The notes under the pieces are model-generated. The model worked only from the letters and a program-made list of their open reading frames with translations, did no database searches and was not told the DNA's origin. A DNA stretch of 64,000 nucleotides from the NCBI RefSeq assembly GCF_031581265.1, contig NZ_JAVLBQ010000005.1, positions 1 to 64,000 of the forward strand, written 5' to 3'. Position 1 is the first letter of the stretch, and each line of letters opens with the position of its first letter. Below, one piece after another: positions 36,286 through 45,566 of this stretch. Both the position numbers and the translations under genes were made by a program. This stretch comes from Gracilimonas sp031581265 (GTDB lineage: Bacteria; Bacteroidota; Rhodothermia; Balneolales; Balneolaceae).

Positions 36286-37800
36286 TTATTCTTTTAAATC
36301 GGAGGTCTTTAATGGAATAATCAGGTTTTGTTGGCTAACCTCAGTTGAAATTAAATTTTTCAGGGTTTGAGGGAGATTATCTTTATAAGGATTGTAGGCT
36401 ATAATGCGATTAGCAGAGACCCCCTCTTTTATCAGCTGCGCTTTAATTTTTTCGGAGCGAGCTTTTTCCAGTTCTTGAGTAAGACTTGGACCACCTTCTC
36501 CAATACTTTTTGACAGCACAAATAAGCTTAAATCGGGGTGCATCTTCATTAAACCCGCAACCCTGGCTAAAGTTTGATGTGCGTTTTCATTGCTTAGTTC
36601 AAGCAAATTCAAGCGCAGGTTTTCAGAAATGGACAACGGTTCATTGATAGAAAATTCTAACCTGCTTTTCACAAAATTTGTCTGGGATTTCTCCGTTTTA
36701 CTAACAGGCTGGATTTCAAACTCAACACGTTGATTTTGATATTGTCCTTCTTCGGTTTCGTCACTTTGAATAGGCTGATCATCACCAAACCAACTGTATG
36801 TAATAAAATCAGGATCTACACCTGATTCTAACAATGCTAACCAAACTGCCCTAGCCCTGCTCTCAGATACCAATTGGTTCACATGACTACTACCGGTCGT
36901 ACTTGCATGTCCCTTTATATGGATCTTCTGTTGAGGATTCATGGCAAGAACCATACTTACCTTTGAAAGCCAATTCAAATCTTCCGTTTGAATCTGCGAA
37001 GACAAAACATCAAAATTAACACTTCTACGATTTAATCCATCTAATATGATTTCTGAAATGCTAACTGCATTAGGCTCAAAAGGAGCTAAATTTGTACTTA
37101 CCAAATGATTCCGAGAAACATGTTGAACAGCAGGTGGTGTATATGATGGAGGTTCGTGCCGGGGTTTTGTCTTCCATAAATTCAGTCCCACAGAAACTCC
37201 CCAAAACCCCTTTGGTACCTCGTTATCATTGAACTTCAGGCCACTTATAGTTTGATTATAACCGGCTGAAATCGTCATACGAGCTCCCAATTCGAGAGGG
37301 ATTTCGAGTGCAAAACCTACCGGAACGAATGGGGCAAAACCTCCTTCAAAGTCCCAGAAAGAAGTTACAGGAAGACCACTTCCCATCTCTCTTGTTAATG
37401 GATCTTCAGGTGCGACTACTTCTAAAGGCCTATTATAAAATTTCCCTGCCCCTGCATAGAAATACAGTGGACTTTGTCTTTCAAAAATAAAGAGATCTGT
37501 TAACGGCTGACCAATGCGATAATCAATTGGGGTAAGCTGACTACGATAGCCTAATCCAGAAACAATACCGGAAGAAATGCTAATCTCCCCAAATCGTCCC
37601 GATTCAAATTGGTAGCGATTGTATATACGAAATTGGTAGTTCAACCCCTGATCATTGAAATCAGTTTGTCCTTGTTACATTCCCACTTGCAATCCGGGAG
37701 AATTGAAGAAAAGCTCTTCAAAAGACTGACCATTACTGACCCCTGATCCAAATATAAATATACCAAATAATAGTAGTAAAGCTGTATTTAAAATTTTCAA
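36286..37800 (-). pseudogene. OmpA-like outer-membrane protein with premature stop
   Basis: The uninterrupted frame (36286-37644, up to 452 residues) has no signal peptide. The same frame upstream gives MKILNTALLLLFGIFIFG... from a TTG at 37800, a clear signal peptide, followed by SFEELFFNSPGLQVGM, then TAA at 37675-37677, then QGQTDFNDQGLNYQF. So codon 42 of a normal exported protein is a stop, most simply CAA to TAA. The N-terminal half is a barrel (GARMTISAGYNQTISGL); the C-terminal half has OmpA-like peptidoglycan-binding repeats (IHIKGHASTTGSSHVNQLVS and SESRARAVWLALLESGVDP) and a second weaker one. It lies 18 bases upstream of the giant secreted protein and probably served as its outer-membrane partner. 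Confidence 0.78.
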
Positions 37801-38203
37801 ACCAACGTATTTTGATTCATCCTTAATGTTCCCTGTAATCAGGAGACAAATATTACTACCAGTTTTGCCAAACTACCTGATAATCTTACTGGTAATCTTA
37901 TTGTCTTTTTTTGTTTTAAAGCTTATCCCATTTTGTAAAATCAGAATTGTACAAAAGAAGATTTTAACCCTTATAATTATATCTATAAAATTGAATAAAT
38001 AATTGTATTTATTTAATATAGACTGCTCTATAAATGTTAGAATCTTTTCATATAAAAAAATTTGAATAAACCAGACCACTTGAGCTTTAATCTTTTTTTA
38101 TATGTTAGTTCAGAAGATTGGCTTAGAATAATTTTTCAGAACTTAAAACATCAATAAATTTAATATTATACATGAAAGAATGAGATTTGAAGCTAAAACA
38201 GTA
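37801..38203. other. AT-rich intergenic region
   Basis: About 400 very AT-rich bases with no supported gene. A short direct repeat, GATAATCTTA / GGTAATCTTA, sits near 37878-37904. It would carry the promoter of the OmpA-like gene. Confidence 0.4.
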
Positions 38204-38249
38204 TCAAGTATTACTTGGTATTTTCCCCGAAATAGTCTTTGAATTCAGA

Positions 38250-38525
38250 TTTTTTATCCAACTACAAACCCCTTTCTTCCCCCGTAGCCTCTCATCTCTA
38301 TAAACCCATTTCTTGATCTTCGAACAAAGTCGCCAAATTCGAACTTTATTCTGAGACGGAATATTCATTTGCCAGGCAGAAGGATAATCAGCTCCGCTGT
38401 TGTAACGATTCTTTACTTTGAGATTTGCTTTTCTCGGCTCAATAGTCCTTTTATATCCTCTTGGATAGAGAAAACCCACAGGGCTGTCTTGCTGAACTCT
38501 GCGGATCTTTATCCAGAACTTTTCC
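38250..38525 (-). pseudogene. Decayed C-terminal remnant of an AttH/CrtC-like gene
   Basis: The minus strand encodes GYKRTIEPRKANLKVKNRY then SGADYPSAWQMNIPSQN, which aligns with TTIDPSQVEITVEERW and SGAVYPSAWNIKIPSEN of the intact gene at 38666-39841. In another frame nearer 38280-38307 it reads GFIEMRGYGG, matching GFIEMTGYDE at that gene's C-terminus. It has frameshifts and no start, so it is a relic of a second copy or of a related gene. Confidence 0.7.
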
Positions 38526-38533
38526 TAAACTTA

Positions 38534-38622
38534 CTTGATGAGCATCATTTGTTTTATTTTCACAAACTGACTTCCATTTACTAATACCTGTACTTGTCGT
38601 CCCAGCACGTCATAGATCTCGG
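38534..38622 (-). pseudogene. Remnant of a T9SS sorting domain with internal deletion
   Basis: The minus strand reads EIYDVLGRQVQVLVN directly joined to GSQFVKIKQMMLIK and a stop. Both halves match the C-terminus of the giant protein almost base for base, but 33 codons between them are missing. In the intact copy the two edges of the missing part are CATTTACT repeats (29988-29995 and 30087-30094), so the remnant looks like the product of recombination between these 8-bp repeats. Confidence 0.8.
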
Positions 38623-38665
38623 TGATTACTCTAAAATTAAGCTGAGCAGGTCTTAAATAAGTACA

Positions 38666-39841
38666 CTACGATTCATCATACCCCGTCATCTCTATAAAAC
38701 CGGTACCTGAAATTTCTTGATTATTTATCTCTCCCTTCACCGATAGAGTTCCTTCAAAATACCGAACGGAGACATCCATCTCTTGGTCTGGGAATAAAGT
38801 ATTGAGCTGAAGGTTTAAGTTTTCTGAAGGTATCTTGATATTCCAAGCTGAAGGATACACTGCCCCACTATGTGGACTTTCCCATCTTTCTTCTACTGTA
38901 ATTTCAACCTGACTTGGATCTATGGTCGTTTTGTTTCCCTCCGGATCTATTACTGAACCGGTTGTAAACTCACTTACCGAACCATCATTATTTCTGAGCT
39001 GATAATACATTAAGTCATACCCATTGGACAGCTGTATGGAAAACCAATCCCATCCCTCTTGCTCCTCACCCAAAGCTGAAGTACTCCACTCATGATCCAT
39101 CCAGCTGGAACCGGAGACTTCAAATTCATTTCCGTCTTTTGTTATAGTGCCTTCTGTAGCCATCCGGGTAAAAGCTAAATAATAGGAAGCGTTACCTTCT
39201 TCAGGTCCTTTAGGATCGTACCCGTCTTCTCCTTGTAAAACTAAGGGCTTGGAAGGAGTAAATTTGAGATTGAGAGCTGTTTCATCTTCCATTTTAGCGC
39301 GAATGCTTACCGAAAAGTTTTTATCGTTGTTACCCTCTGAATCTATCCGTTTAATTTCCCAATCTTCCAGCCATATTCGGTATGGTTCTGTTTGCGCACC
39401 TGCAAGTCCTGCCGCTCCCCTGCTGTATCGTTCTTCAAATACATGGTCTTCATTTTCCACATCGGAAATGGCGAAATGCCCAAGATATAGCTGATCAGTG
39501 TTCCATTCTTCTCCAAAAGCTTCTGCGGTCTCATTGGAATCCGGTGGATTTAGCTGACTTCTGAAAATGGTAAACTGATATCCAAATTGCCGGCCTTCTT
39601 CCGTAAATACGTTTCCGGTGTAGTACCACCATTCGGTTCTAAAACCGGGGTGTGGGCCGTGATCCTCAGGAAAAATAAACTCACGTGGACCTGTGGCTCG
39701 CAAATAACCTTCGTTATCACCACCTCCCATTGCCTCTGCAACGGATACGGAGGTGTTTATCTCTTGGTCCTTTTCCGGCCAAAACCATACAATTCCTGCA
39801 ACACATGTTATTGCCAGTACAACCCAATAAAGTTTTTTCAT
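38666..39841 (-). CDS. AttH/CrtC-like lipocalin-fold protein
   Basis: 391 residues, membrane anchored or exported by one N-terminal helix (MKKLYWVVLAITCVAGIVWF). The family (AttH, formerly hydroxyneurosporene synthase/CrtC-like) is seen in HPGFRTEWWYYTGNV, FGYQFTIFRSQL, YLGHFAISDV, SGSSWMDHEWSTSAL and WDWFSIQLSNG. Two lipocalin-like halves are expected. It belongs to a conserved gene set with an FtsX-type permease and an ATPase (AttEFGH-type) located just upstream on the same strand; such sets are thought to handle lipids or lipoproteins in the envelope. Enzyme activity is not established. Confidence 0.85.
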   Translation of the reverse strand: MKKLYWVVLAITCVAGIVWFWPEKDQEINTSVSVAEAMGGGDNEGYLRATGPREFIFPEDHGPHPGFRTEWWYYTGNVFTEEGRQFGYQFTIFRSQLNPPDSNETAEAFGEEWNTDQLYLGHFAISDVENEDHVFEERYSRGAAGLAGAQTEPYRIWLEDWEIKRIDSEGNNDKNFSVSIRAKMEDETALNLKFTPSKPLVLQGEDGYDPKGPEEGNASYYLAFTRMATEGTITKDGNEFEVSGSSWMDHEWSTSALGEEQEGWDWFSIQLSNGYDLMYYQLRNNDGSVSEFTTGSVIDPEGNKTTIDPSQVEITVEERWESPHSGAVYPSAWNIKIPSENLNLQLNTLFPDQEMDVSVRYFEGTLSVKGEINNQEISGTGFIEMTGYDES

Positions 39842-39888
39842 GATTTCTTACTTTTTAATTTACAATGTGCTTTTCCTTCTTTTTTATG

Positions 39889-39982
39889 GCCACAAAGTCA
39901 CAAGGGCACGAATTTTCACCAAGTGTGAAAACTGAAATTAATTTATTCGTTGTGATTCTTAGTGGCTTAGTGTCTTGGTGGC
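39889..39982. repeat. Inverted pair of GCCAC-type intergenic repeats
   Basis: GCCACAAAGTCACAAGGGC on the left arm and the reverse complement GCCACCAAGACACTAAGCC... of the right arm (39946-39982) face each other. Related single copies lie at 85-110 and 61976-62000. It separates the AttH-like gene from its permease gene. Confidence 0.55.
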
Positions 39983-40061
39983 AAATTCTGATTGCAAGTA
40001 TAGATATAAATTGGTCATCTAAACTATTGACAAATTTTAATCGATTACTACTTTTCACAGC

Positions 40062-42605
40062 TCATTCATTTCTCAATGCATCAGCGGGATTTGCTTTCGC
40101 CATTTTCCAGGATGGATACAGTCCGGCCAGTAATGCCGCAACAACTGCCAAGAATACTGCTTGAATCAAAACCTCGGCTGAGATCATAAATTGCAACGTC
40201 CATCCAAATGATCTAAGGTTAATCACATAGACCAATACATAGGCCATCAACAATCCAAGGGGAACAGAAAAAATACCGGCCATAATCCCCATCACACCTG
40301 TTTGGTTGATTACATAATTCCAAAGTTGTCCCGGGGTCATACCATTGGCTCGAAGTACGGCCAGTTCACGAGATCGCTCAAGCTGAAGGGCCATCAATGC
40401 ACTTAACACACCAATAAATGCTACTATAATTGCTAATATCCGAAGAACAACCGTCACAGTGAAGGTCCGGTCAAAAATTTCTATGGAAGCTTCTCTAAGT
40501 CCTTTGTTGGAACGAATAAATATATCCTGAATACCGGCTGATTTCGCTCTTAGCTGCTCTACCATTTCATCAACAACCACGTCGTCTTCTACATAAAGAG
40601 CTAATCCTGATATGGCCTCATCATCAAAATATTGATTATATACCTGGCGACTCATCGTAATGGTTCCAATATCTGATGCATAATCAAAGTTAATAGCCCG
40701 GATCTCAAATCCCCTTCTCCCCTCATCGGTTTGAACAAAAATTGAATCTCCCAACCCTACTGCATTCCGATAGGCATACACTTCTGAAACCATCAGGATG
40801 TCTTCACTGCTATATCGCTGCCAAAAGTCTTCAGAACCCTCTTTTAGTTGGTAGGTATTTCTTGCCGTCGCTCCCTGGTTGATGGCCACTAAGTTATCAT
40901 CTCCTAAATTGGTTCTCACATCTATGCTTCTTACCGTATGAGATTCCGCAATTCCCTCTGTTCCTTTTAGTAAGGTTGAAAGTTCAGGAACTAAAGTAGC
41001 ATCGGCAAAACGAGATACGGAACTTGGTGGCTGAACATAAATATCTGCTTCGAGTTGTGCTTCAAGCCAAGAAACCACAGTTGTTCTAAAACTGTCAACC
41101 ATCACACCGACACCAACCGTGGCTGCAACCGCTACTACCAATGAGGCTATAGCTACCGATGTTCGGCTGAGTTCTGTAATCACTCCCTGTACCGACATTT
41201 TCCCAATCAATCCATTGAATGTTCCAAATACAGGCCTGAATAACTTCGCCAAGCCAACCATCATGAGTGGAATTATGAGAGAGAACCCTATGATCATAAA
41301 TAGAAGCGAAGTATATCCTGCAGCAATCCCTCCTCCCGGGATGTAAAGTATACCAAATCCTGTCAGTCCCCCTGCCAAACCGAATCCGGCGAGTTTATAT
41401 ATGCGAGAGGTTATCTTTGATTCACTTGAGGATCTTTTCAATACGGTGGTTACTTCAGCTTGGGAAGCTTCCCGCGCCGGCCAGAATGAAGCCAATAAGG
41501 TCGCTCCTAATCCCAACAAAATTCCCTTTATCAATGCCGGAGCATCAATGGTTAGCTCTTGCACAGATAGTACAAAGTAGAGGTCGTTGATGGATTGTGT
41601 AACTAACTTCACCAAACCCTGTGCCAGTACAATACCCGCTGCTATTCCAATTAAAGTTCCTAAAATACCAATTAGCAACGCTTCTTTTAGGATTACAAAC
41701 AGTATCTCATTTTTTGTAACTCCAAGGGCTCGCATTCGGCCTATGATTGGGCGACGTTGTACTACCGAGAAAGTCATGGTGTTGTAGATCAGAAACATCC
41801 CGACTAATAGTGCCAATAAACTTAAAGCTTGTAAATTGAATTCAAACGCCCGGGTCATTTGAGCCACGGTCTCCGTTCGGGAATCGGAACGAATGACATC
41901 AACTCCATCCGGTAAAACCGATTGTAATTGCTGAATTTTATCGTCTGAATTTTCCGGCAAAATTAGATCAATGCGAGACAGCTCGCCCTTCATATCAAAT
42001 AACCGTTGAGCCGTGTTTACATCAACTACAAGCAGGCTTTGTAAGGCCTTTTCACTTCGGTCATCTTTGGTTTCAATCACCCCGACAAGCTGAATATTAA
42101 AAGATCGCCCACCGACCGATATATCTAACGAATCTCCAATTTCTGTTGATAATTCCTGAGCTACTGTTTCGGTAATCATACCTGTGTTTTTCCCGCTTAT
42201 AAACTCAGAAAGTTCTATTCCGGCTTCCTGGCTGGCATAATCTCTGAACGGGGCCTCGGCAATGGGATCAACACCTAACACCTGGAACATTCGGTTCACC
42301 CCTTCTACCCGTGCATAGCCTTCCACTACCGGGGCAGATTTTCGTATTCCTGCTTTAATTCGCACATCCGTGTAAATATCATCGTCGAGGTCTTCTGCCG
42401 CTCCTTTTATCTGATGTGTGGCTTTACCGGTTACGGCTTCGGTAGACAATGAAAAAGCGGTTTTAGCCGAGTTATTAGATATATCAATGGACACAACAAC
42501 TGCAACACCTAACGCAACACCTAAGATGGATAATGCAAAGTGCCACGGATGACGAAGTAAAAATCTGAGGCTGGATAGCCACAGCAAATTCGTATTCTTA
42601 TTCAT
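40062..42605 (-). CDS. FtsX/MacB-type ABC transporter permease (AttFG-like)
   Basis: 847 residues. Two FtsX units in one chain: an N-terminal helix (LSILGVALGVAVVVSIDIS), a periplasmic domain, three helices near 265-385, further helices near 405-505, a second periplasmic domain, and three last helices from about 720 to 835. The C-terminus PSWKMAKANPADALRNE is the usual FtsX ending. Such large permeases extract or move lipids, lipoproteins or peptides at the inner membrane. One base separates it from the ATPase gene. Confidence 0.92.
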   Translation of the reverse strand: MNKNTNLLWLSSLRFLLRHPWHFALSILGVALGVAVVVSIDISNNSAKTAFSLSTEAVTGKATHQIKGAAEDLDDDIYTDVRIKAGIRKSAPVVEGYARVEGVNRMFQVLGVDPIAEAPFRDYASQEAGIELSEFISGKNTGMITETVAQELSTEIGDSLDISVGGRSFNIQLVGVIETKDDRSEKALQSLLVVDVNTAQRLFDMKGELSRIDLILPENSDDKIQQLQSVLPDGVDVIRSDSRTETVAQMTRAFEFNLQALSLLALLVGMFLIYNTMTFSVVQRRPIIGRMRALGVTKNEILFVILKEALLIGILGTLIGIAAGIVLAQGLVKLVTQSINDLYFVLSVQELTIDAPALIKGILLGLGATLLASFWPAREASQAEVTTVLKRSSSESKITSRIYKLAGFGLAGGLTGFGILYIPGGGIAAGYTSLLFMIIGFSLIIPLMMVGLAKLFRPVFGTFNGLIGKMSVQGVITELSRTSVAIASLVVAVAATVGVGVMVDSFRTTVVSWLEAQLEADIYVQPPSSVSRFADATLVPELSTLLKGTEGIAESHTVRSIDVRTNLGDDNLVAINQGATARNTYQLKEGSEDFWQRYSSEDILMVSEVYAYRNAVGLGDSIFVQTDEGRRGFEIRAINFDYASDIGTITMSRQVYNQYFDDEAISGLALYVEDDVVVDEMVEQLRAKSAGIQDIFIRSNKGLREASIEIFDRTFTVTVVLRILAIIVAFIGVLSALMALQLERSRELAVLRANGMTPGQLWNYVINQTGVMGIMAGIFSVPLGLLMAYVLVYVINLRSFGWTLQFMISAEVLIQAVFLAVVAALLAGLYPSWKMAKANPADALRNE

Positions 42606-42606
42606 T

Positions 42607-43317
42607 TCAGGACCCTGTCATTTCTGATAAATCTTCAACCGGCGACAGCGTTCCACCTCGAATCTCCAAAACCCGATCAGCAATTTTACATATATCCCGG
42701 TCGTGAGTGGCAAGAATAATGGTTCTGTTATTTTCCCGGACCAGTTTGTTCAACATATCAAGTATGGTGGCGCCGGTTTCATAATCGAGGTTGCCGGTAG
42801 GTTCATCTGCCAGTATCAACATAGGTGCGTGAGCTAAAGCCCGGGCAATGGCCACCCGTTGCTGCTCTCCCCCCGAAAGACGATCGGGATAACTATCTCC
42901 TCTATCCCCTAACCCAACTTCCTTTAGAAAAGTATCTGCTTTTTGACCGGCTTCTTCATCCGTATCTCCTTTAAGCTTTAAGGGCAGTAACACATTTTCT
43001 TTTGCAGTGAGTGTTGATATTAAATTGAAAGACTGGAATATGAAGCCAATATTTTTTCTTCTGAATAAGGTTCGGTCTTTCTCATTTAGCTCCCCAAGGT
43101 TCGTATCGCCTATTTTAATCTCACCTGCATCAGGTTTATCGATACCACTTACTAAATTAAGTAATGTGCTTTTACCGGAACCAGATCGTCCCAATAGCAC
43201 AATCATTTCTCCCTCAGCAACATTGAGATTTAACTGATCGAGTACTTTTCGGGTTTTTTCTCCCTCTTGGTATTCTTTGGTAAGATTTTTTAAATAGATG
43301 TGTGAACTTTTCTTCAT
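42607..43317 (-). CDS. ABC transporter ATP-binding protein (LolD/MacB type)
   Basis: 236 residues from the ATG at 43317; a TTG at 43350 would add 11 residues. Walker A GRSGSGKST, Q-loop IFQSFNLISTLTA, signature LSGGEQQRVAIARALA, Walker B LILADEPTGNLD and the switch histidine in LATHDRD are all intact. It powers the permease encoded next to it; together with the AttH-like protein it makes a three-gene envelope module. Confidence 0.94.
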   Translation of the reverse strand: MKKSSHIYLKNLTKEYQEGEKTRKVLDQLNLNVAEGEMIVLLGRSGSGKSTLLNLVSGIDKPDAGEIKIGDTNLGELNEKDRTLFRRKNIGFIFQSFNLISTLTAKENVLLPLKLKGDTDEEAGQKADTFLKEVGLGDRGDSYPDRLSGGEQQRVAIARALAHAPMLILADEPTGNLDYETGATILDMLNKLVRENNRTIILATHDRDICKIADRVLEIRGGTLSPVEDLSEMTGS

Positions 43318-43547
43318 TCGGTTGTTTTGAATCTTAATTGCGTCGACCAAACACCTTGAGTTTATTAATTGTTCCTGCTTTTTGATTTATGATGATTCTT
43401 TAATCCTTAGTTTTCTCTACTCGCTTGTGCAAGCAAAATGCTTGGACTAAGAGATAGACATGATTGAAGGTATATAGCCTAATCTACCCCTAGCGCAAGC
43501 GTCGCGCTTGTGCCGTGTCTTTGAGGAATACAATTGCCTTACCAAAC

Positions 43548-43753
43548 AATTGGTCCAAGCGAGACGCTTGAACCAGGACTTGGTGTTTTGTACTTCATTC
43601 TCCTTGGTAAATATGTGCTTCGTTTCCCATCTATGGCTTAAGTCACACTATACACCTGCCCTCAAATCGCACTATACTTTGTCCCAAGTCGCACTACCTC
43701 CTAGTGCAAGCGTCACGCTTGTGCAATGTTTTTATAGGAATCCGAGGTCTTAA
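43548..43753 (+). repeat. Direct repeat, left copy (206 bp)
   Basis: It runs from AATTGGTCCAAGCG to TCTTAA and repeats at 44448-44683 with about 90% identity by eye. Inside are two REP-like palindromes and three spaced copies of AAGTCRCACTA. Non-coding. Confidence 0.8.
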
Positions 43754-43893
43754 CAAAAAGAAGAATTGGTCCAATCTCTATACTTGAACCAAGTAGTCAT
43801 TAATTCCAGCTTTATTTGCCTCAATTTATTTTAAATAAAAAATTTTGTAAGGAATTTCCCTGGAACTGCTCTTACTGTATAAAAACACTGACT

Positions 43894-44442
43894 ATGAGTA
43901 GGAAAAATAAATTTTTAGATCAGGGCCAAGTATACTTTATCACTTGTTCAGTTATAAAGTGGTTCAAAATATTCCGAATGCCAGAATACTGTCAAATTCT
44001 TATTGATAGTTTAAAATTTTGTCAGGAAAACAAAGGGCTAATTATTTATGCTTGGTGTATCATGAATGACCATATACATCTTATAATTGGCACTCAAGAC
44101 CAACCGATGCAAAACATTATCAGAGATTTCAAAAGTTTTACTTCAAGAAAAATCAGAAAAAAGATGTTCAAAAATAGAAGAAACGTAAAAATCTCTAAAA
44201 TTTATAAAGAAATGCTAAAAGCAGGAGCAGCAAATTCCAACAATAAAGATTGGCAACTTTGGCAACAACACAACCACCCCCAAGAATTGTTTTCAGAAAA
44301 AATTGCTGAGCAAAAGTTAAATTATATCCATTATAATCCTGTTAAAGCCGGGTTAGTTGATCACCCAATAGAATGGCCTTATAGCAGTGCTGTAGATTAT
44401 AATGGGCGAAAAGGACTTGTAGATATCGAAATTTTAAGATAG
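43894..44442 (+). CDS. REP-associated tyrosine transposase (Y1/IS200-like family)
   Basis: 182 residues from the ATG at 43894, chosen because MSRKNKFLDQGQVYFIT begins the family domain; the frame is open from a TTG at 43816. The HUH motif is in CIMNDHIHLIIG (H60 and H62). The C-terminal LNYIHYNPVKAGLVDHPIEWPYSSA is the strongest RAYT hallmark. The catalytic tyrosine cannot be assigned by eye. The enzyme nicks single-stranded DNA at REP palindromes. It appears intact, is AT-rich, and is framed by the direct repeats it is expected to recognise. Confidence 0.88.
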   Translation: MSRKNKFLDQGQVYFITCSVIKWFKIFRMPEYCQILIDSLKFCQENKGLIIYAWCIMNDHIHLIIGTQDQPMQNIIRDFKSFTSRKIRKKMFKNRRNVKISKIYKEMLKAGAANSNNKDWQLWQQHNHPQELFSEKIAEQKLNYIHYNPVKAGLVDHPIEWPYSSAVDYNGRKGLVDIEILR

Positions 44443-44447
44443 CTCAA

Positions 44448-44683
44448 AATTGGTCCAAGCGCTACGCTTGAACCAGGACTTGGTGTTTTGTACTTCATTC
44501 TCCTTGGTAAATATGTACTTCGTTTCCCATCTCAATATGAATTTGTATTTCATATTCCCATCTATGGCTTAAGTCACACTATACACCTGCCCCCAAGTCA
44601 CACTATACTTTGTCCCAAGTCGTCCTACCTCCTAGCGCAAGCGTCACGCTTGTGCAATGTTTTTATAAAATCCGATATCTTAA
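44448..44683 (+). repeat. Direct repeat, right copy (236 bp)
   Basis: It matches 43548-43753 except for an extra stretch of about 30 bases between two CCCATCT sequences (44526-44565), apparently a small internal duplication. Carries two REP-like palindromes. Confidence 0.8.
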
Positions 44684-44834
44684 ATAATGAGTTGAGCTAA
44701 TCATAAAACCTAGACTTAATTACTATTCTACGCGCCTATTTTTTCACTTAGTTATTACCAGCCATCTTTTTCATGATTCTCAATTCGTTAACCCCTACCT
44801 TTGAAACGAAATAATATTGAATTGAGTAATCCCC

Positions 44835-45551
44835 ATGCAAACAATTCCAGCAATCGATCTTTTAAACGGTGACGCAGTCCGCCTTCATAAAGGCGCCTAT
44901 GATGAAGTTACTGTGTACGATAAATCTCCCGTCAATCAGGCTAAAAAATTCAAGGAAGCCGGGTTTGAGCATATCCACGTTGTAGATCTAAATGGTGCCA
45001 AAGAAGGTAAATTCCTCAACCTCCCTCACATAAAACAAATTATAAATGAGCTTGGAATTTCAGTACAGACCGGTGGGGGTATTCGCACCTTTGAAGATGT
45101 AGAAATGCTGTTAGATGCCGGACTTTCTAAAGTGATTTGCAGCTCTATGGCTATCAAGAATGAAGAAGATTGGTTGAAAGCACTCAAGCAATTCCCCGAA
45201 AACATGATTTTGGGCATGGATCTCAAAGACGGAAAAATTGCCTATTCTGGCTGGCTGGAAACTGCTGAAGAACCTATTGAGTCTTTTCTTGGCCGTATGA
45301 TTGACCACGGACTGCAAGAAGTTTTATGTACGGATATTTCCAAAGATGGAACCCTCACAGGCCCAAACTTTGATCTTTATCATGATCTTAAAAAGAGTTT
45401 TCCTTTTATCCAGTTAATAGCTTCCGGCGGGGTTTCTTCTTTGGAGGACCTCAACATTCTTAATGACGCCAACATAGATGCAGTCGTCGTCGGAAAAGCT
45501 TATTATGAGGGGCGAATTTCATTAGATGAAATGAGAAAATTCAACGATTAG
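44835..45551 (+). CDS. hisA: Phosphoribosylformimino-5-aminoimidazole carboxamide ribotide isomerase
   Basis: 238 residues, (beta-alpha)8 barrel. It isomerises ProFAR to PRFAR in histidine synthesis. IPAIDLLNGDAVRL carries the N-terminal catalytic aspartate D8, GMDLKDGKIAYSGW the second half, and the two phosphate loops are QTGGGIRT and ASGGVSS. It lies 15 bases before hisF, with which it shares a transcript. Confidence 0.95.
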   Translation: MQTIPAIDLLNGDAVRLHKGAYDEVTVYDKSPVNQAKKFKEAGFEHIHVVDLNGAKEGKFLNLPHIKQIINELGISVQTGGGIRTFEDVEMLLDAGLSKVICSSMAIKNEEDWLKALKQFPENMILGMDLKDGKIAYSGWLETAEEPIESFLGRMIDHGLQEVLCTDISKDGTLTGPNFDLYHDLKKSFPFIQLIASGGVSSLEDLNILNDANIDAVVVGKAYYEGRISLDEMRKFND

Positions 45552-45566
45552 CTGTATCACCATTAT

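Larger units (their letters stand above)
43430..44683. mobile_element. RAYT/REP element: transposase gene flanked by REP-like palindromes
   Basis: A REP-associated tyrosine transposase gene lies between two long direct repeats. Small palindromes CAAGCG-NNN-CGCTTG occur at 43496-43510 (TCG), 43556-43570 (AGA), 43707-43721 (TCA), 44456-44470 (CTA) and 44638-44652 (TCA), with a variant CAAGCA-AAA-TGCTTG at 43430-43444 and a degenerate copy near 43765-43792. This is the standard make-up of a RAYT with its REPs: a domesticated IS200-like enzyme and the palindromes it recognises. Confidence 0.8.

Noticed and set aside
43430..44683. CRISPR-like array of spaced palindromes
   Set aside because: Spacing is irregular, the units are REP-like palindromes in a long direct repeat, and no cas gene is near.
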